From Scatophagus argus (lineage: Eukaryota; Chordata; Actinopteri; Scatophagidae), in assembly GCF_020382885.2 (NCBI RefSeq), contig NC_058499.1:14865872-14929871 (forward strand): a stretch of DNA of 64,000 nucleotides, given 5' to 3'. Below the pieces are notes generated by a model. The model was not told the origin of the DNA, did no database searches, and saw only the letters and a list, made by a program, of their open reading frames with translations. How positions within the stretch are numbered: the first letter of the stretch is position 1; the number at the start of each line of letters is the position of its first letter. Shown one piece after another: positions 1 through 20,854 of this stretch. A program made the position numbers and the translations under genes.

Positions 1-3000
1 CAGTAAATAATCCATGAAGAGCAGAGGATTCACTTTGACTGTCACTTAACTTACTTCAGCGTGTTGGCATTTAGGTCATACTGTAACCTACGTCCTGGTC
101 ACAGCACATCCTTTTGACACTAATTCTAAGCAGATAATGATGTAGACCGGATGATCATTAAAGACTAACTATCACCAGTGGAGAAAAAGTACTGGTATAA
201 CCCAGAAAACTGGCTGGATTAAGAGATTATATATCCTGAGGGGAAATGAATTCCTACTGTCGATTATTTGTGCCCCTGCTGGTGCATGTCAGAACTGCAG
301 CTTCAAGAGGCCTGCATGAAGGACTGAGATGCTGTTCAGAGCTGAGAAATTATTAGCCATGGAGCACTCAGAGACTGCAGGTTTTCACTCCAACACAAGC
401 TAATTTAAGAGCTTTTATTTGTAACAGAAGTAGTGTTTTTGTGCATAGGGGACACTACATTTTTGTCTTGTGCTCATCCATATCTATATCTGGATCAGAG
501 TATTTCACTATTTTGGACTATCTTTTGTGAAGTATGATAAAAGAACAAAAAAAGAAAAGGCATCAGCTGTCGATGCTTTGAGAGGGAGTGTCTAAATTTG
601 GAGTCACTTCAAGTGATTTATCATCTTCCTGAGATTTTTTTCTTGACGGGGTACAGTACAACAGTACTTCTCATCATCTTGTGTGGCCACTCACACGTGG
701 ACACAGCACTCAGTGTTGGGAGGATGTGTGCTTACATGTGATCCAACCAGCATTGTAATAAGTCCTTTGGTCTGGGTGTCATTGGGGTGTATGATGGAGG
801 AAAAATAGCTTCTGAAATAGGTCACACGTTATCTGTTATTTTCACTTTCACTTCCTGTCAGAATGTTAACTATCAAAACAAAACAGTTGCATTAACTGTG
901 ATTGTGCATCCATAGAGGCTTCCTCAGGCTGTCTGTAAATATATTTGTGACTGTGTTTGTGCATGCTGGGTGGGGGGTGGGGTGTGACAGAAAAGGATAT
1001 TACTTCATATCATCATTATAGACAGAAAGTAATGAGCATCCTAAACCAGCGTGCCAACAACAGAAGGCAAAATACAATAACACGAGGCAGTCTGTGCACT
1101 CAGAGGGGAGAATTTCAATAGAGCTTATATGGATTTAGCTGGCTGCCTCCCCCAATGACTCCCTGCTTTGTGCATTTGCTGTTAGTGAAGAAATGCACAC
1201 TAAGTTGTTTTTATTACTGGGCGAAGACGGGGGAGTGGGGTCACCTTCACAAAGACACCTTTATCATCTTTACTTTATTCAAAGCTTTAAAAAAAAACAG
1301 ACTGCAGACAAATATATTAAGTATTATCTAATGTCTGCTGATACGGGAATAACGTCTGAGGGACATCACAAAATTTAAAATGAAATCGACAGTGCAGTGG
1401 CACTCGTGTGAGGGTGTGCTGGACTGGAGCAGCAGTTAAAAATCAGTTTCAAACATTCACCCACTCACACACAAGAGCAACGAAACACGCTCAGAGAATA
1501 AGTTAATTAGACTGAATTGCTTCAGGGAATTGGCAACCAAATCGTGCTGGCTTTTTCTTCAAGCTCGCAATGAAATTTAATTATGTTGTGAAACTTGTGA
1601 TGGCAGAGTACACCTGTAGAAAGTCCAGATTGACTCCAAACCAAACCACTGAGGCCTGACTGAAAACTTAGCCAAACTAATCAGCTGATGTAGAGCTAAT
1701 CACAAAGATATATCAGTATGGGTATCTATGTTGGCTGATAAGTGCAAAAATGCAGAAGATATGTTATTATATGGATAAATACAGAAACACTGTCCACCAG
1801 AGAGTATTTTTCAACTGTAAAATGTCCTGCTCAGTTCTGTATGTGTATCTTGTGTATCTTTGTCATAATTCTTTAAAAATCTAATCTGAAGGTGCACTAA
1901 TCAGTATTTTTATATTAACAATAGATCAAATGGCTACGTGTAATGAGTCACTGGCAGTGACAAACCAGTTTTATCAAAGAACTTTGCTCTTCCTCTCAGC
2001 TTTAAAGACATTTTCAGTGTTTTCCACCTCTCTGTTTCGGTTTTGAAGCCACAATTTAATTGTCTTGGTCAAGCGGCTTTGCTCTCAGCAGTGCTGCTTA
2101 CAGCTCTGATGAACCAGCTATACTAGACCTGCTCCCCAAACAGCAGACAAACACAGTTATCAACCAGCTGGTAAACACAGTGAAGCATTTAGCAGCTAAA
2201 GAGCTTGTTATTTCCCTAAGGAGTTGGTGGAAACCAAAAACAGAGCTAAAAAGAGAATTCATGTTATATTCATCCAGTGGAAAAAAAAACCAGTGTCCAC
2301 CAAACTATTCTATCACTATTCTATCACTGCTTACACATTTGTGTGTGTGTGTGTGTGTGTGGGCGGGGGGGGGGGGGGGGGGGGTCCTGACATTGGGTGA
2401 TGGGTGGAGGTACACCCTGGACAGGTCATCAGTTACTCATTAGGGTGACAATTAGAGACAATAAACCAAAGTCAAAGTCAAAGTGTACTTTATTGTCAAA
2501 AATCTATGTAACAGGGGTTAACTATGGGAAATTTAGAGTCACCAATTAGTGGTCTTGTCTGTGAGGGAACCCACATAGACACTGAGAGAACATGCACCGT
2601 CCACACACAAAGTTATAAGACATCATTATCAGTTCAGAATCAGTTGGATTATAATCTTCATTTATATGGACACATTAGTAACGTATAAAATATGCGCATA
2701 GTTTAGAAATTCAATTTCTCAATTCTCAAATATTAACCCCTTTAAAGTGGCACACATGGAACACATGGAGTCTACTGATAAAAAAAAAATAGCTGGTTAT
2801 TACACACATTTTTCAAAGAAGATATACGGTTTAGATTTAACTCCCTTTGCTTTGACTCCCTCGTTTGATCATCATTAGCATCACCATCATCCTCTTCTCT
2901 TTCCTCTCTCCTGAACTACACCTTCATTTTAAAGAAACCTCATATCCATGCTGTTTGATCTCCCTGGGAGGGCTGTGGGGATTAACTAAATGACTCTGCA

Positions 3001-4900
3001 GTTAGCTTTTAAATCAAACAATGCCTCCCCAAAAATAGTGTCCTCTCAGCTAATGCCTAATCATTGTGCTTGAGCGGTGATGGCTTAGCTAAGTCTGTGA
3101 GACAGGAGTCAGCCTTGGCACTGCTGTGACCCGTTTGTAGGATGTTACTTGCCATCATCTTGCTGTTTATAAAATATATAAAAATAAAAACTAAAAAATA
3201 CTGGAAAAGGACAGTTGCTCTGATAAGCCTATCACTCTAAACTAATTCCTTTAATGCTTGACCGGCTCATGAATACTCAAAAGGATTCTGCGCCACAATT
3301 CTTGCTTTAAGTCACCAGAGCTTGGTGGAAAATCACTCTCTGTTTCAGAATTAATTTGTCCAAATCTTGTGGAGTTTCCAATGGAGATTTGATATGAAAG
3401 GCCAATACATCTTTGTCAGGAACGATCGATGTTAATTATATTAAAACTTTTATTAGATTTTCCTCAATTGTCTCCATTATGACCATCAAGCAGCAGTCTT
3501 GGTCATTATGTGCAGTTACTCAATGCAACCACTAGGCGGAACTATTTACTATAGAACAGTGCTGACAGATGGCGTTAAATACTCCACTGTTCATTTTTCA
3601 TGATCAAGTCCTTCCACACTTACAAATAGGTTTTAGCTTGTGCTTTTGAATGATCAGAGTTTTAGACTAGAAATGTGCTTTAATATTCAGTGGCTGAAGG
3701 GGGAAGTTTATCTGTGCTCACCTTAAATATCGTTTTAAAATATAATTTCGTGACATGACATCTAGGTTGTGAGCCAGTCGTGGTCCAAAATACAATTTAC
3801 AAAAATGTGATGTGGAGTGTGGAGTACAGAAAAACTACCAAATGCACTTTTCAGTGAAATAAAAGACCAGAAAAAAGTCCAGCAGTCACATTTTCAGGAC
3901 TTTGCAGTAGTTGTTAGTAGTTAAACTTTATGTAGCATACTAACAGACAAATTATTGATCAGACTATTTGTCTTTCACTGAACATGTCAAGAGGGGACCT
4001 TTAAGGCTCTTCTATGACTACTGCATTTGCCTAACAACTTAATTTGCATGATGCAACGTCAGTGGTAGACCCACAGACTTTATGCCGCTCACTGTACCAC
4101 AAAGATGACAGACGTGACAAAAGCTGCTTCCTTTAGTCCCGAAATCAAAATACGAACTTTGCGCTGAAATCTAAAATAACATCCAAACTGAGGTGCCTTT
4201 AATAAATGTAGTTTAATAGGTTACTGGTTGTTCACACTGTAGACTGTTTATTTATTCTGTAAAGCTCACTTCATATATGAAAGTAACATTTAATACGAAG
4301 GTATGAGACAGTCAAATAACAAATAATTCTCAAAATCAACATTTTTGCAGGGCTGCAACTATTGATGACCCACACAGTTATTTCCTCTCTTAATCATCGT
4401 GTTCAGAAAATTAACTTATAGTGAATAATGTCCCAGAGGCCAATGACCTGCTTACAGGTTAGATAAAACAGGTGAGAAATATTTAACGTTGCTCCATTAG
4501 TTATATTTTCCTATTTAGAAGCATTCATGCACAAAAAAACAACAGGAGAAAGTGTTTATTGCATAAGTTGCCATGGTTTTACCAAAGCAGCTCTTTTATT
4601 AGCAAAATCATGGAGATTAGTCCACTAATGTGCCCGTCCAATGGAAACAGAGGGCTGGGGTCCAGGGGGGATATGTAACTTTAAACCATCACAAATCATG
4701 ATCAATAACAGTGCATTTGTACTCCTTTCCACCTGTCCATCTGTCTATGCACTGGACACAGACCTACATATGGTCCTACTGTCTGCTACAAGGCCGCCAT
4801 TGGCATCCTCTTTTCAAAGCTTCTCTTTGCTTCATGATTCAATCAGAAATGTCACCGTTTGGAGTAACATGCGCTCATTAATTAGACAGAGTAGCTTCTT
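1..4900. other. Non-coding flank downstream of gnai1
   Basis: AT-rich sequence in which I find no exon with convincing splice sites and codon character. The open frames starting near 2060 and 4641 run through repeats or poly-T and are not credible genes. The notable content is the repeat mosaic at about 2045-2640, listed separately. Confidence 0.5.
2045..2640 (+). repeat. Mosaic of dispersed fish repeats with (GT)n and a G20 run
   Basis: Three pieces abut. The first, about 2045-2290 (ending near AACCAGCTGGTAAACACAGT and the ACCAAAAACAGAGCTAAAAAG segment), resembles a dispersed percomorph repeat. Next come a (GT)n tract and a run of 20 G at 2365-2384. The third begins with the phrase ACCCTGGACAGGTCATCAGT and continues with AATTTAGAGTCACCAATTA and GAGAACATGCACCGTCCACA, a degraded copy of a very common fish repeat. 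Between its halves sits AAAGTCAAAGTGTACTTTAT, the start of a different common fish element, so one element appears inserted into another. Recognition is from memory of these families. Confidence 0.5.
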
Positions 4901-4977
4901 TTCTTTTTTTTTTTTTGGTCATTTAGAAAAATAAAACTTTGAAAGAGGATGACAAGTAGAGGAATAAAGTCCCTTTG

Positions 4978-5741
4978 TTTAATATTGTGCACACATTCAT
5001 ACGAACACACAACGTGAAATCACTCACACCAGCTTTTGGCCTCAATCGAAACAAAAGCTCCCACTCGCAGCACACGTGCAAACCTCACATCCAAAAAGGC
5101 TTACACTCAGCTATCACAGTATGTCAGAATCAGAGTGAATTGGTCTCCAGAGTGACTTGGTCTTGCTTGGTTTGTCCAAGTAGGCAAAAATGATGAGGCA
5201 ATAAAGTAATCAGGGAAAAAAACAAAAAAAAAAGAGGGCAGGATGGGGTGGAGTAACAGCTACATAAGCTTACATGAACCTCTAATTCAACAAAAAGAAA
5301 ACACTGCAACTAAAGCATGCAAGGCACAAGCATCTACAAACAAAAGACAAAAAATGTTCATTCATGGACAAAAAAAGTCAAGCCCCCTTTTGTATATAAA
5401 AATGTAAAATAAGGTAAAACAAACCAATTTTAAAAACTGTGAAAAATCCCCCGGACATAGACAGTTGTACAAATACTTTACACAAAATGTTTTTTCTACA
5501 CACCGTCTTTAAAACTTTTAGAGATGAACATAAATTAATAAGAGGTTAAAAGTGACATTCTCAGCAGGGTCCATGAAGTTCCCTCCAGTCTGAGTCCCCT
5601 TGAATAAAGTCACTTGAAAAGCCGGCCACCGGGCTGCCTGAACAGAAAGAAGACAACAACAAAGACATCATGATGAGAGGAGAAAAAAAAAAAAACATGA
5701 CAAATCAGACCAACTCATCCTTGAAGCGGCAGAGGTTACCT
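4978..5741 (-). other. Probable gnai1 3' UTR
   Basis: Sequence following the gnai1 stop on the minus strand, without open frames of note. An ATTAAA hexamer (TTTAAT on the plus strand at 4978-4983) could end the transcript. A canonical AATAAA (TTTATT at 4555-4560) lies further down, so a longer UTR is possible. The extent is inferred from these signals only. Confidence 0.35.
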
Positions 5742-14150
<8,409 letters not shown>

Positions 14151-15149
14151 GCAACAAGCTTCTTTCAAAATTTAAAGCTTCTTACTTATTTTACCACCTG
14201 TCTGCTGTGTTTACTGAGGAAAAACTATGCACCACAAGAAAAAAAAACAAACATACATCACAAATTAGGCCTGCTAAAAATTTAAAATCACTTGAATTAC
14301 ACTGCTAAAATTATGAATGGTGAAAATTCGACTTTGCATGGCATAGTCTGATTCAAAACAGCTCAACTAATTAACTTAATTCACCATCTTGAGTTTGTAG
14401 TTCACAGTTTTGAAATATGAAGTTTGACTACAATATCATCTCACTATAGAATCTCATACATTTCCATACTATGTTACTATAATTTAATTATGATCTTGGT
14501 TAAATGTGGGATTTATGTAATCAAAATGATGCCAAACTAGTTAATTATTTTTGATTTAACATGGCTAATGTTATTTTTAGCCTGCCTAAGTTTTCTTTTT
14601 CTGGTTTTACTTAGGTTTCTGTTGTTTATAGACCAGTTCTTAATGTCTTAAGAGGTTTTCACAAATTATAGTTGCAGGGTTTTCCTAGCATTTTGTAAAA
14701 CATCTTTGGATTACAGACCATCAGGCAACAAGTCAGGCAAATCAGCTGCAATAAGATTGCGGCACATGTTTGTTTGTTCGAGTAGGTATGAGTATGCAAC
14801 ACATGAGTGGGAGGGTGGCAGATCAGAATAATGTGTACTTCATCTGTGTTGTCAGTGCTGATTTGCATTGAAAGCCTCTGTCATGAGCAGCCATGGCTCC
14901 ATAACATGTTTGCATGTGCAGCTCAAACAGACGCCTTTAGTGTTGAAAGGCTAAGGTATTTGAGAATCTAATGTCTTAAAACAGAACAAGTAATTACGGT
15001 ATATATTTGGATACAGGTGAAAGAGAATTGATTTTAAGTTTCTACATAAAAAAACTTACATTTAATACAGTGTTATTTACTTTCTTAGATTTGTTTAAAT
15101 TCTAAACTGACATGTTAATAACAAAGGTCAAGTTTGAGAGTTCAAAAGG

Positions 15150-15155
15150 TTTATT
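15150..15155 (-). terminator. Poly(A) signal for the unidentified gene
   Basis: TTTATT on the plus strand is AATAAA on the minus strand, about 300 nt after the TAA at 15455-15457. This spacing is reasonable for a short 3' UTR and supports the reading of a real terminal exon. Confidence 0.3.
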
Positions 15156-15454
15156 TGTCATTCTAACAGTAAAAATATAGGGTTGAAATTATATACTTAG
15201 ATGCTTTGAATGATAAGCTTTACAATTAACATAGAATTGGCAAATAACAGGAAAATTACAGGGGGGGGGCAGAACAAACAGCAGTACAAAATAAACATAA
15301 GGCATACAGATTTAAGTCCTCTGAAGAGGTTTAAGCACCACTGGTTTCAAAAATCAGCTGCTCTGATGGTAAAAGACCACTGCAGTGTTAAGCATCATTG
15401 TCAGGTAATGAAAGGACAAAGTGAGGCTCGCAAATGTGGGGTTACACCCTGTGG

Positions 15455-16522
15455 TTAAGCTTTCTCCATAACCACATCCAGGAATTCAAATGACTGGCCG
15501 ATTATTGTGTGACTCAGCTGTAAGAGCTCTGTGGCCAAAAGCGCCTGAAATCTGTAGAAGAGAAATTAACTGAACATGCATTTATGAATTGTGCTGTGAT
15601 TGTACATGAGGTGTTTAATAAATAAAAACTGATAAGCGCTACTCTTATCATAAAGGCCACAATTGTCTGAATTTTCTATATGATCATGAGAATACACAGG
15701 CACACGTGCTACAAATATGGAGAAACATGAAGTCACAGACAATGTCTTTACATGTCCCCCTTTTTCATGGTCAGAATTAGTTTGACCTCTAGTGAACCAT
15801 TATATTGGCATTGGTTTTCTGTATAAACGGGATGGGAAAGGGTTGAGATGTGGTCAGAATTCATCTCCTCATTTTACATATGATTTCCATTGCAGATGGC
15901 CACTGCATCATGCAAAAGAGCACCATATTTTTTTCCTAATCCACTCTAAGTGAGCATGGAAAGATTTTCCACATGTGAGCCAGGGAGGCCATCGGGTCAA
16001 CAATACAAAACCTTTTTTTTCAAATAATCAACAAACTGAACCAAAAGACAAGTCAGGTTTCCAAACCACACGGTATTTGTTGAGTTTTTTTCTGAGCTGA
16101 TATGGGCGCGTGCTATTGTTGCCATGACATGATACCCCCACCCCCACCCCCACCCTAACCCTCAAACAACAGGAAATGTTTTGACTCTTTCAAATGATGG
16201 CGTCTCATGAGTGTGAGTTGAATGGTGAAATGAAAGAGCAGCTTGTCAGCATGTTCCACAGAGATCAGGGCCTCCACGTGGGACCTATTAGTGTGTGTAT
16301 TATACAGACCTATTGTAGCAGAGCATTCTTTTTTCTATTATCTAAACTTAAGTCAGCTTGTCCTGTGAGATTCAAACATAACATCAAAACAAACTGTGAA
16401 AGAACACTGGCCAAACACTCAGTGTGTTGTTATCAATCAGGAGTCAGTGGTCGAGGAGGGAGATTTTTATAACAATTCACGATGCCATAGACAGTCCTTC
16501 AGTAGAGATGGAGTTCACATTG
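15455..16522 (-). CDS. 3' terminal exons of an unidentified minus-strand gene
   Basis: Two exons fit together on the minus strand. Exon 16481-16522 (42 nt) follows a strong acceptor (TGACTTTTTCCAG) and ends at a GTGAAT donor. Exon 15455-15551 (97 nt) follows TTCTCTTCTACAG and ends in TAA. Their phases agree: TC plus A gives Ser. The joined reading includes SISTEGLSMASFQALLATE, then LLQLSHTIIGQSFEFLDVV, then MEKA and stop. The last part reads as an amphipathic helical tail. A possible further upstream exon is 16691-16718 (28 nt, compatible phase, but weak acceptor). An AATAAA follows about 300 nt after the stop on this strand (TTTATT at 15150-15155). I do not recognise the protein. The 5' exons were not found, so it may be a small gene, a gene with distant exons, or a relic. 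Confidence 0.42.
16135..16162 (-). repeat. C-rich tract, G-quadruplex-capable on the minus strand
   Basis: Four C5/C4/C3 runs separated by single A residues and followed by CTAACCCT. On the minus strand this gives tandem G3-G5 runs, including the GGGTTAGGG telomere-like step. It lies in the intron between the two candidate exons of the unidentified minus-strand gene. Confidence 0.55.
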
Positions 16523-16825
16523 CTGGAAAAAGTCAAAGGTAAATTACAGATTGCAACTCTGAAGCAGGTTTTTTGCATGTTTCCCTAGCTATCATTACGA
16601 TCACAGAGTCACAGAGCTCATTCAATCCTGTAAGTGTCTACTTATTTCTGCACTGGAGCTGTGCTTAGTTAGTGAGCGACTTTGATTTACAGGCTGGTTA
16701 GACTTCCAGATTCAAGGTCTGGTTAATATTATTTTTACTTTGCCACATATTTTTTACTTTTCTTATATTAACACAGTGGAAGACAAGTGCTCTACCTCAC
16801 AGCTGTCTGTAGGTCTGTGAGCAGG

Positions 16826-17160
16826 GTTAAGCAGGAACGTATTACATGTGGTAACTACAATCAGCTATAATTACATTTGAAAAAAATGTCATTAGATTAT
16901 AGTTACACTGTCGAAGATTACTTGATTACATTTTTATTATGTCCTTAAAATATGACAGTTTTAAAATAATGATTATTTTTTGAGCAGCAGCAACACCTGT
17001 ACTTTGTAACGCTAATTTAACTCCTGTTGGATCCGTTTCCTCAGTAAGTAAGGTGCATTATTCTCAATGTTTCATTCTGAAGGGATTAAAAAGTATTCAG
17101 ATTACGTGTAATTTATATTCAGTAACTGACTAAATTTCAAAGTAAGGTGTCCCAGCCCAG
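16826..17160. repeat. Degenerate dispersed repeat
   Basis: The phrases GGTAACTACAATCAGCTATA, AGATTACTTGATTACATTTT and GTATTCAGATTACGTGTAAT are characteristic of an AT-rich 'gattac' repeat widespread in fish. No coding signal is seen. Confidence 0.4.
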
Positions 17161-18504
17161 TCTGTGAGCCAGCCAAAGGAGACTGACTGAGAGAGATGAG
17201 GCAGACTTTATTCCACCAGATGGCAGCAGAGACATGAAGTAATAATCAGACTGACACATGAGAGCTGATGACCAGCATCTGAAGAAGCGACTTTTAATGG
17301 GAACTTTTTGTTACGACAACAGCTTTCACCTGCATTTTTGTGTGACGGTGAGGTGGCTCTAACTGCATGCTAAAATGGCATTTCTATTTAACGTCAGATA
17401 CAAACAGTAGATGGCAGTGGATCCTCTGAAAGATGAAAGTTGTTATTGTTGTTCAGCCCATTAAAAAAAATGATCCCAGCCATAGATTGGGGCTTTACTT
17501 TTTTTATTTTTAATATATATATATATAAAAAAAACTGTGTCTGTGGTTTAAATAAGTGCTTTTAGGAAGAATGGAGGACCTAATGAAATATGCTGTCAAA
17601 GTTGCATTATGAGATTAGAGTCACAGACCAAAACATCAAACACAGAGGGATCATTTATCTACAGGTGACAGTGGTGCCAGTACTTGACCAGAGTCCATGT
17701 GGCCCAAATCCCAACTGGGTCTGAACACAGTGATGAATTATAGTCAGTCCTTGATGAAACATCAGAAGAGATTAAAATGTCACGATTCGCTCCAGGCCCA
17801 GAGAACAGTTACGGTAAAAGTCTGTGTGTCATCAACATTAGCCTGTTAGTGCATGATGAAGTATATAATTATGTGAGCAAAAGTTGCAGAGTGACTTTGA
17901 AGTTTTCGTTCTCTTTTCATGATACATTTTTCTGAATTTCCACAGCTTTGTTGATAACTGAATGCAAGAGTAAATTTCAGAAAATGCAGGGCTGTCTTGT
18001 CAGACGTGCTGCCATTGTGTGCGGCTCCTCTCCATTCAAACAGCTGCTCGCGCTCCAAGATGACCTCATTTCCCCGCAGCCTTGGGGCTTTGCTTCATAT
18101 AGTGAAGAGGAGAGAGCTTCATTGTTACCTTTTTTTTTCATTCCTCATGCACATCAGAGTGGTATCAACTTTTGAAAGAGAGGGTTCTTCTTACTGTGAG
18201 GACACTAAGAGAGATTTTTTTTCAGGACTTGGTGCAATACTAAGAAACAGAGGAAGTTAGCAAATGTGTGGTAATAATAAGAAATGAATGAGAGAGATGA
18301 TGCTGTGTGAAAGGCAAAGTGTATGGGTGTGCAAGGGGTGATGGCTTTTATCGCTCACTGGTGTGGCGCAATAATATACATCATATGCCCTGTGGCAGTG
18401 CATCCTTTATGGTTTCTGTGTGTCCTCCTTTCTGTGGGTTCAGCTCTAAACACATTCATTTCAGCTCATAAATGAATTCAAGTCAGTCTGTGTTGGGCTT
18501 TTGA

Positions 18505-18882
18505 ACATGGGTCAGCTTGCTTCTAAATCCACAGGAAAAACATATTCCACCTGACACGATGAAACAACGAATGAAGCCTTTGATGAAACTAAGACCTTTA
18601 GCCTACCCATTCACATATGCAGACACTAATTCAGAGTCCTTCACAGTATGTTACCATGCAAGGCAATCGCCAGTAGCTAGCGAGGACTTGACACGACTGT
18701 ACGACCCTTATGAATTATACATTCATTGTCGAGCTTTAAAACCACGCAAGCCATCGCCCAGAGGAAGCATCATGAAAGCGACTCTCAACTTATGTTATGA
18801 CATTTTACTTGGAGTCACAAGAACCACATACGTGCCACCATATAATGCACATGTGGTCTCATTATTTCATAAAACATAAATT
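18505..18882 (+). CDS. Uncharacterised open frame of 125 codons, status unclear
   Basis: An open frame preceded by a possible acceptor (CTTCTAAATCCACAG at about 18533) and ending TAA. It has no ATG near the start of the open stretch; the first in-frame ATG is at 18559. It is basic and hydrophilic, with segments such as LYDPYELYIHCRALKPRKP and TTYVPPYNAHVVSLFHKT. It holds several CpGs (CGA, CGC, TCG codons) in an otherwise CpG-poor stretch, which hints at constraint or recent insertion. I do not recognise a domain. It could be an exon of a larger gene, a transposon fragment, or chance. Confidence 0.22.
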
Positions 18883-20779
18883 TGGAAAAGCATCTCTTTC
18901 TGCTGTCATGGTACTGTTAAATATGTTGGGGAAAAATTTCTCATTTGGTTGTCTGTAAGACCAACATTGATTCTTTCAGCAGAGGTTACATTACATTGAA
19001 TTGGAGAATTTGACGAATTAGATGAGAAGATCAAGACCACACTCATGTCCACGAAGAGTCAGCAGACGTTAGCTTAGCACAAAGACTGCAAACAGAGAGG
19101 ATACTGAGCCCAGCTCTGTCCAAAGGCAACAGATCCCACCTATCAGCACCTCTAAAGCTCACCAATCAACATTTCATCTCAGGGAACTATGTGTCACAAT
19201 GCTTGTGTCCAAAATAATTTCCCATTATATAAGTTGCATTTAATGTATTGTCTGGTATTTGATTTGAGGTTCTGAATTTGTGTGAATTCATCTACTCTAT
19301 TCAAGAAATCCACAATGTGTCTGTGGCCTGTTTACTGCCTATAATCCCACGACGCAAAACAAAATTTTGCAGATGTGAAAACTACAGTCACATGACACAA
19401 CAGCGTTTTGTGTCGATGCAAAATGAAGATAATGAGTAAGTATTAATTTATTGCCCATCAGGGAGTGATTTTGAACTTGTTTCTTGTCCAGGTGCAGTTT
19501 CTTCTACCTAGCAGTTGCTTTTTCCGCTCTTTATGCTAAGCTAAGTCAACAGACTGCTTTCTGTAGGTTAATACTCACTGTACATGGCATAGTACTATCG
19601 ATTTTCTCATTTAACTCAGAGCATGAAAGTAAATAAGCATTTTTAACAATTTAACCTTTAACGATTTTACCATTCACATTTTGCCTCTGCTTGTTACCAG
19701 ATACCAGATACTTAGAAATATAATATTGGAAATCAAGAAGACATGCCAGGGGGTCTCGGAAATTGGAAAAAGGAGATTCTAGCAGACAGGAAACCAAAGA
19801 CATACAAACCCAGACACACACACACACACAGTGGAGACACAAAGTCAAAGCCTCATATTGATTTATGTTTATGACAAATGGTCAAACAGCAGAAGGGAAA
19901 CTCATGGTCGTGGACACACCAGTCCAGTCTCAGTCTTCCACGACAGAACTCCCCACATCAAGCTGATGAAATGACAATCTAATATTTATCTTAAATAAAT
20001 TCATAAATAAATAAATATTATATTCTGATTACACAGAATATTAAAGGTGGAGAATTCTTACACAGTTTACATTATATCTAAGCAAATTAACCAGCAGACC
20101 AATGCTGATGTGATCAGTGTGCAAAAAGTCTGGACCAGCACAAGCACAATAAATCATGTCATATTGTCTTGTATCAAATCGTGTTTACATGCCTGGCTCG
20201 TGCCTGTGCGATGGCAGTATTCTCGTTTCATTTGCAATATTGTTTTGTGGAGAGGGACCATTATTCTTTGTGGTAATTCCATCAAAGTAAGGTCATCCGC
20301 CAACTGGGGCAGACTGCGTCACAGGTTTGGTTAAAAGGTCAAAACAACAGAGTCTTAAAGGTTAACGTCCTGCAGCAACAGAATAACAGTGTGACCCTCT
20401 CCTTTCGTCCTCTTTTTTTTTTTTTAATAGCGTTTTACCATTTTATTTCATGCCACAACCATTCAAACTTCTCTCCACATAATCGCCTACAGCTTTGTAA
20501 CACAGGAGAATATGATGCGTTTGTGTTTGTTCGAGGCCAGTGCTTCCCATGGTCCTGAAACAAACATCTCTGTCTGTCTCTTGTTTATTCAAATTTGCGA
20601 CCCTTGCTTAAGGGATACAACACAACAGTCACTAATAGCCCCAGTAACCCCTCCCCACTGTGTCTGTCAGTCTTTCTTTCTGTCTCTCTAACACACAAAC
20701 ACTCGCACACACTGCTTCTTGTCAGAGGAGGAGCGACATCAACGCAGGGTTTACTGACTGCTTCTGTCTCTCCTCCAGT

Positions 20780-20854
20780 GTGTCGACAGAGGTGAGAGTA
20801 ACATGGAGCAAACAGCTCAGCAACAGCTCAGCCATGTCACTGCCAGCAGAAAAG
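20780..20854 (+). other. Possible untranslated 5' exon of the muscarinic receptor gene
   Basis: A stretch ending in AGCAGAAAAG followed by the strong donor GTAAGAAAAC, 6 kb upstream of the receptor start codon on the same strand. Mammalian CHRM2 has several upstream untranslated exons, so a 5' UTR exon here is plausible. It contains ATGs, one opening a 17-codon frame into the donor. The 5' border is not visible. Confidence 0.22.

Noticed and set aside
2060-2443. 127-codon plus-strand open frame
   Set aside because: It lies across dispersed repeats, a (GT)n tract and a poly-G run.
17193-17290. Possible extra minus-strand exon upstream of the unnamed gene
   Set aside because: The open frame runs into the degenerate repeat at 16.8-17.16 kb and has no clear donor.
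20047-20334. 95-codon plus-strand open frame
   Set aside because: No family resemblance, no splice context and codon use like the AT-rich background.
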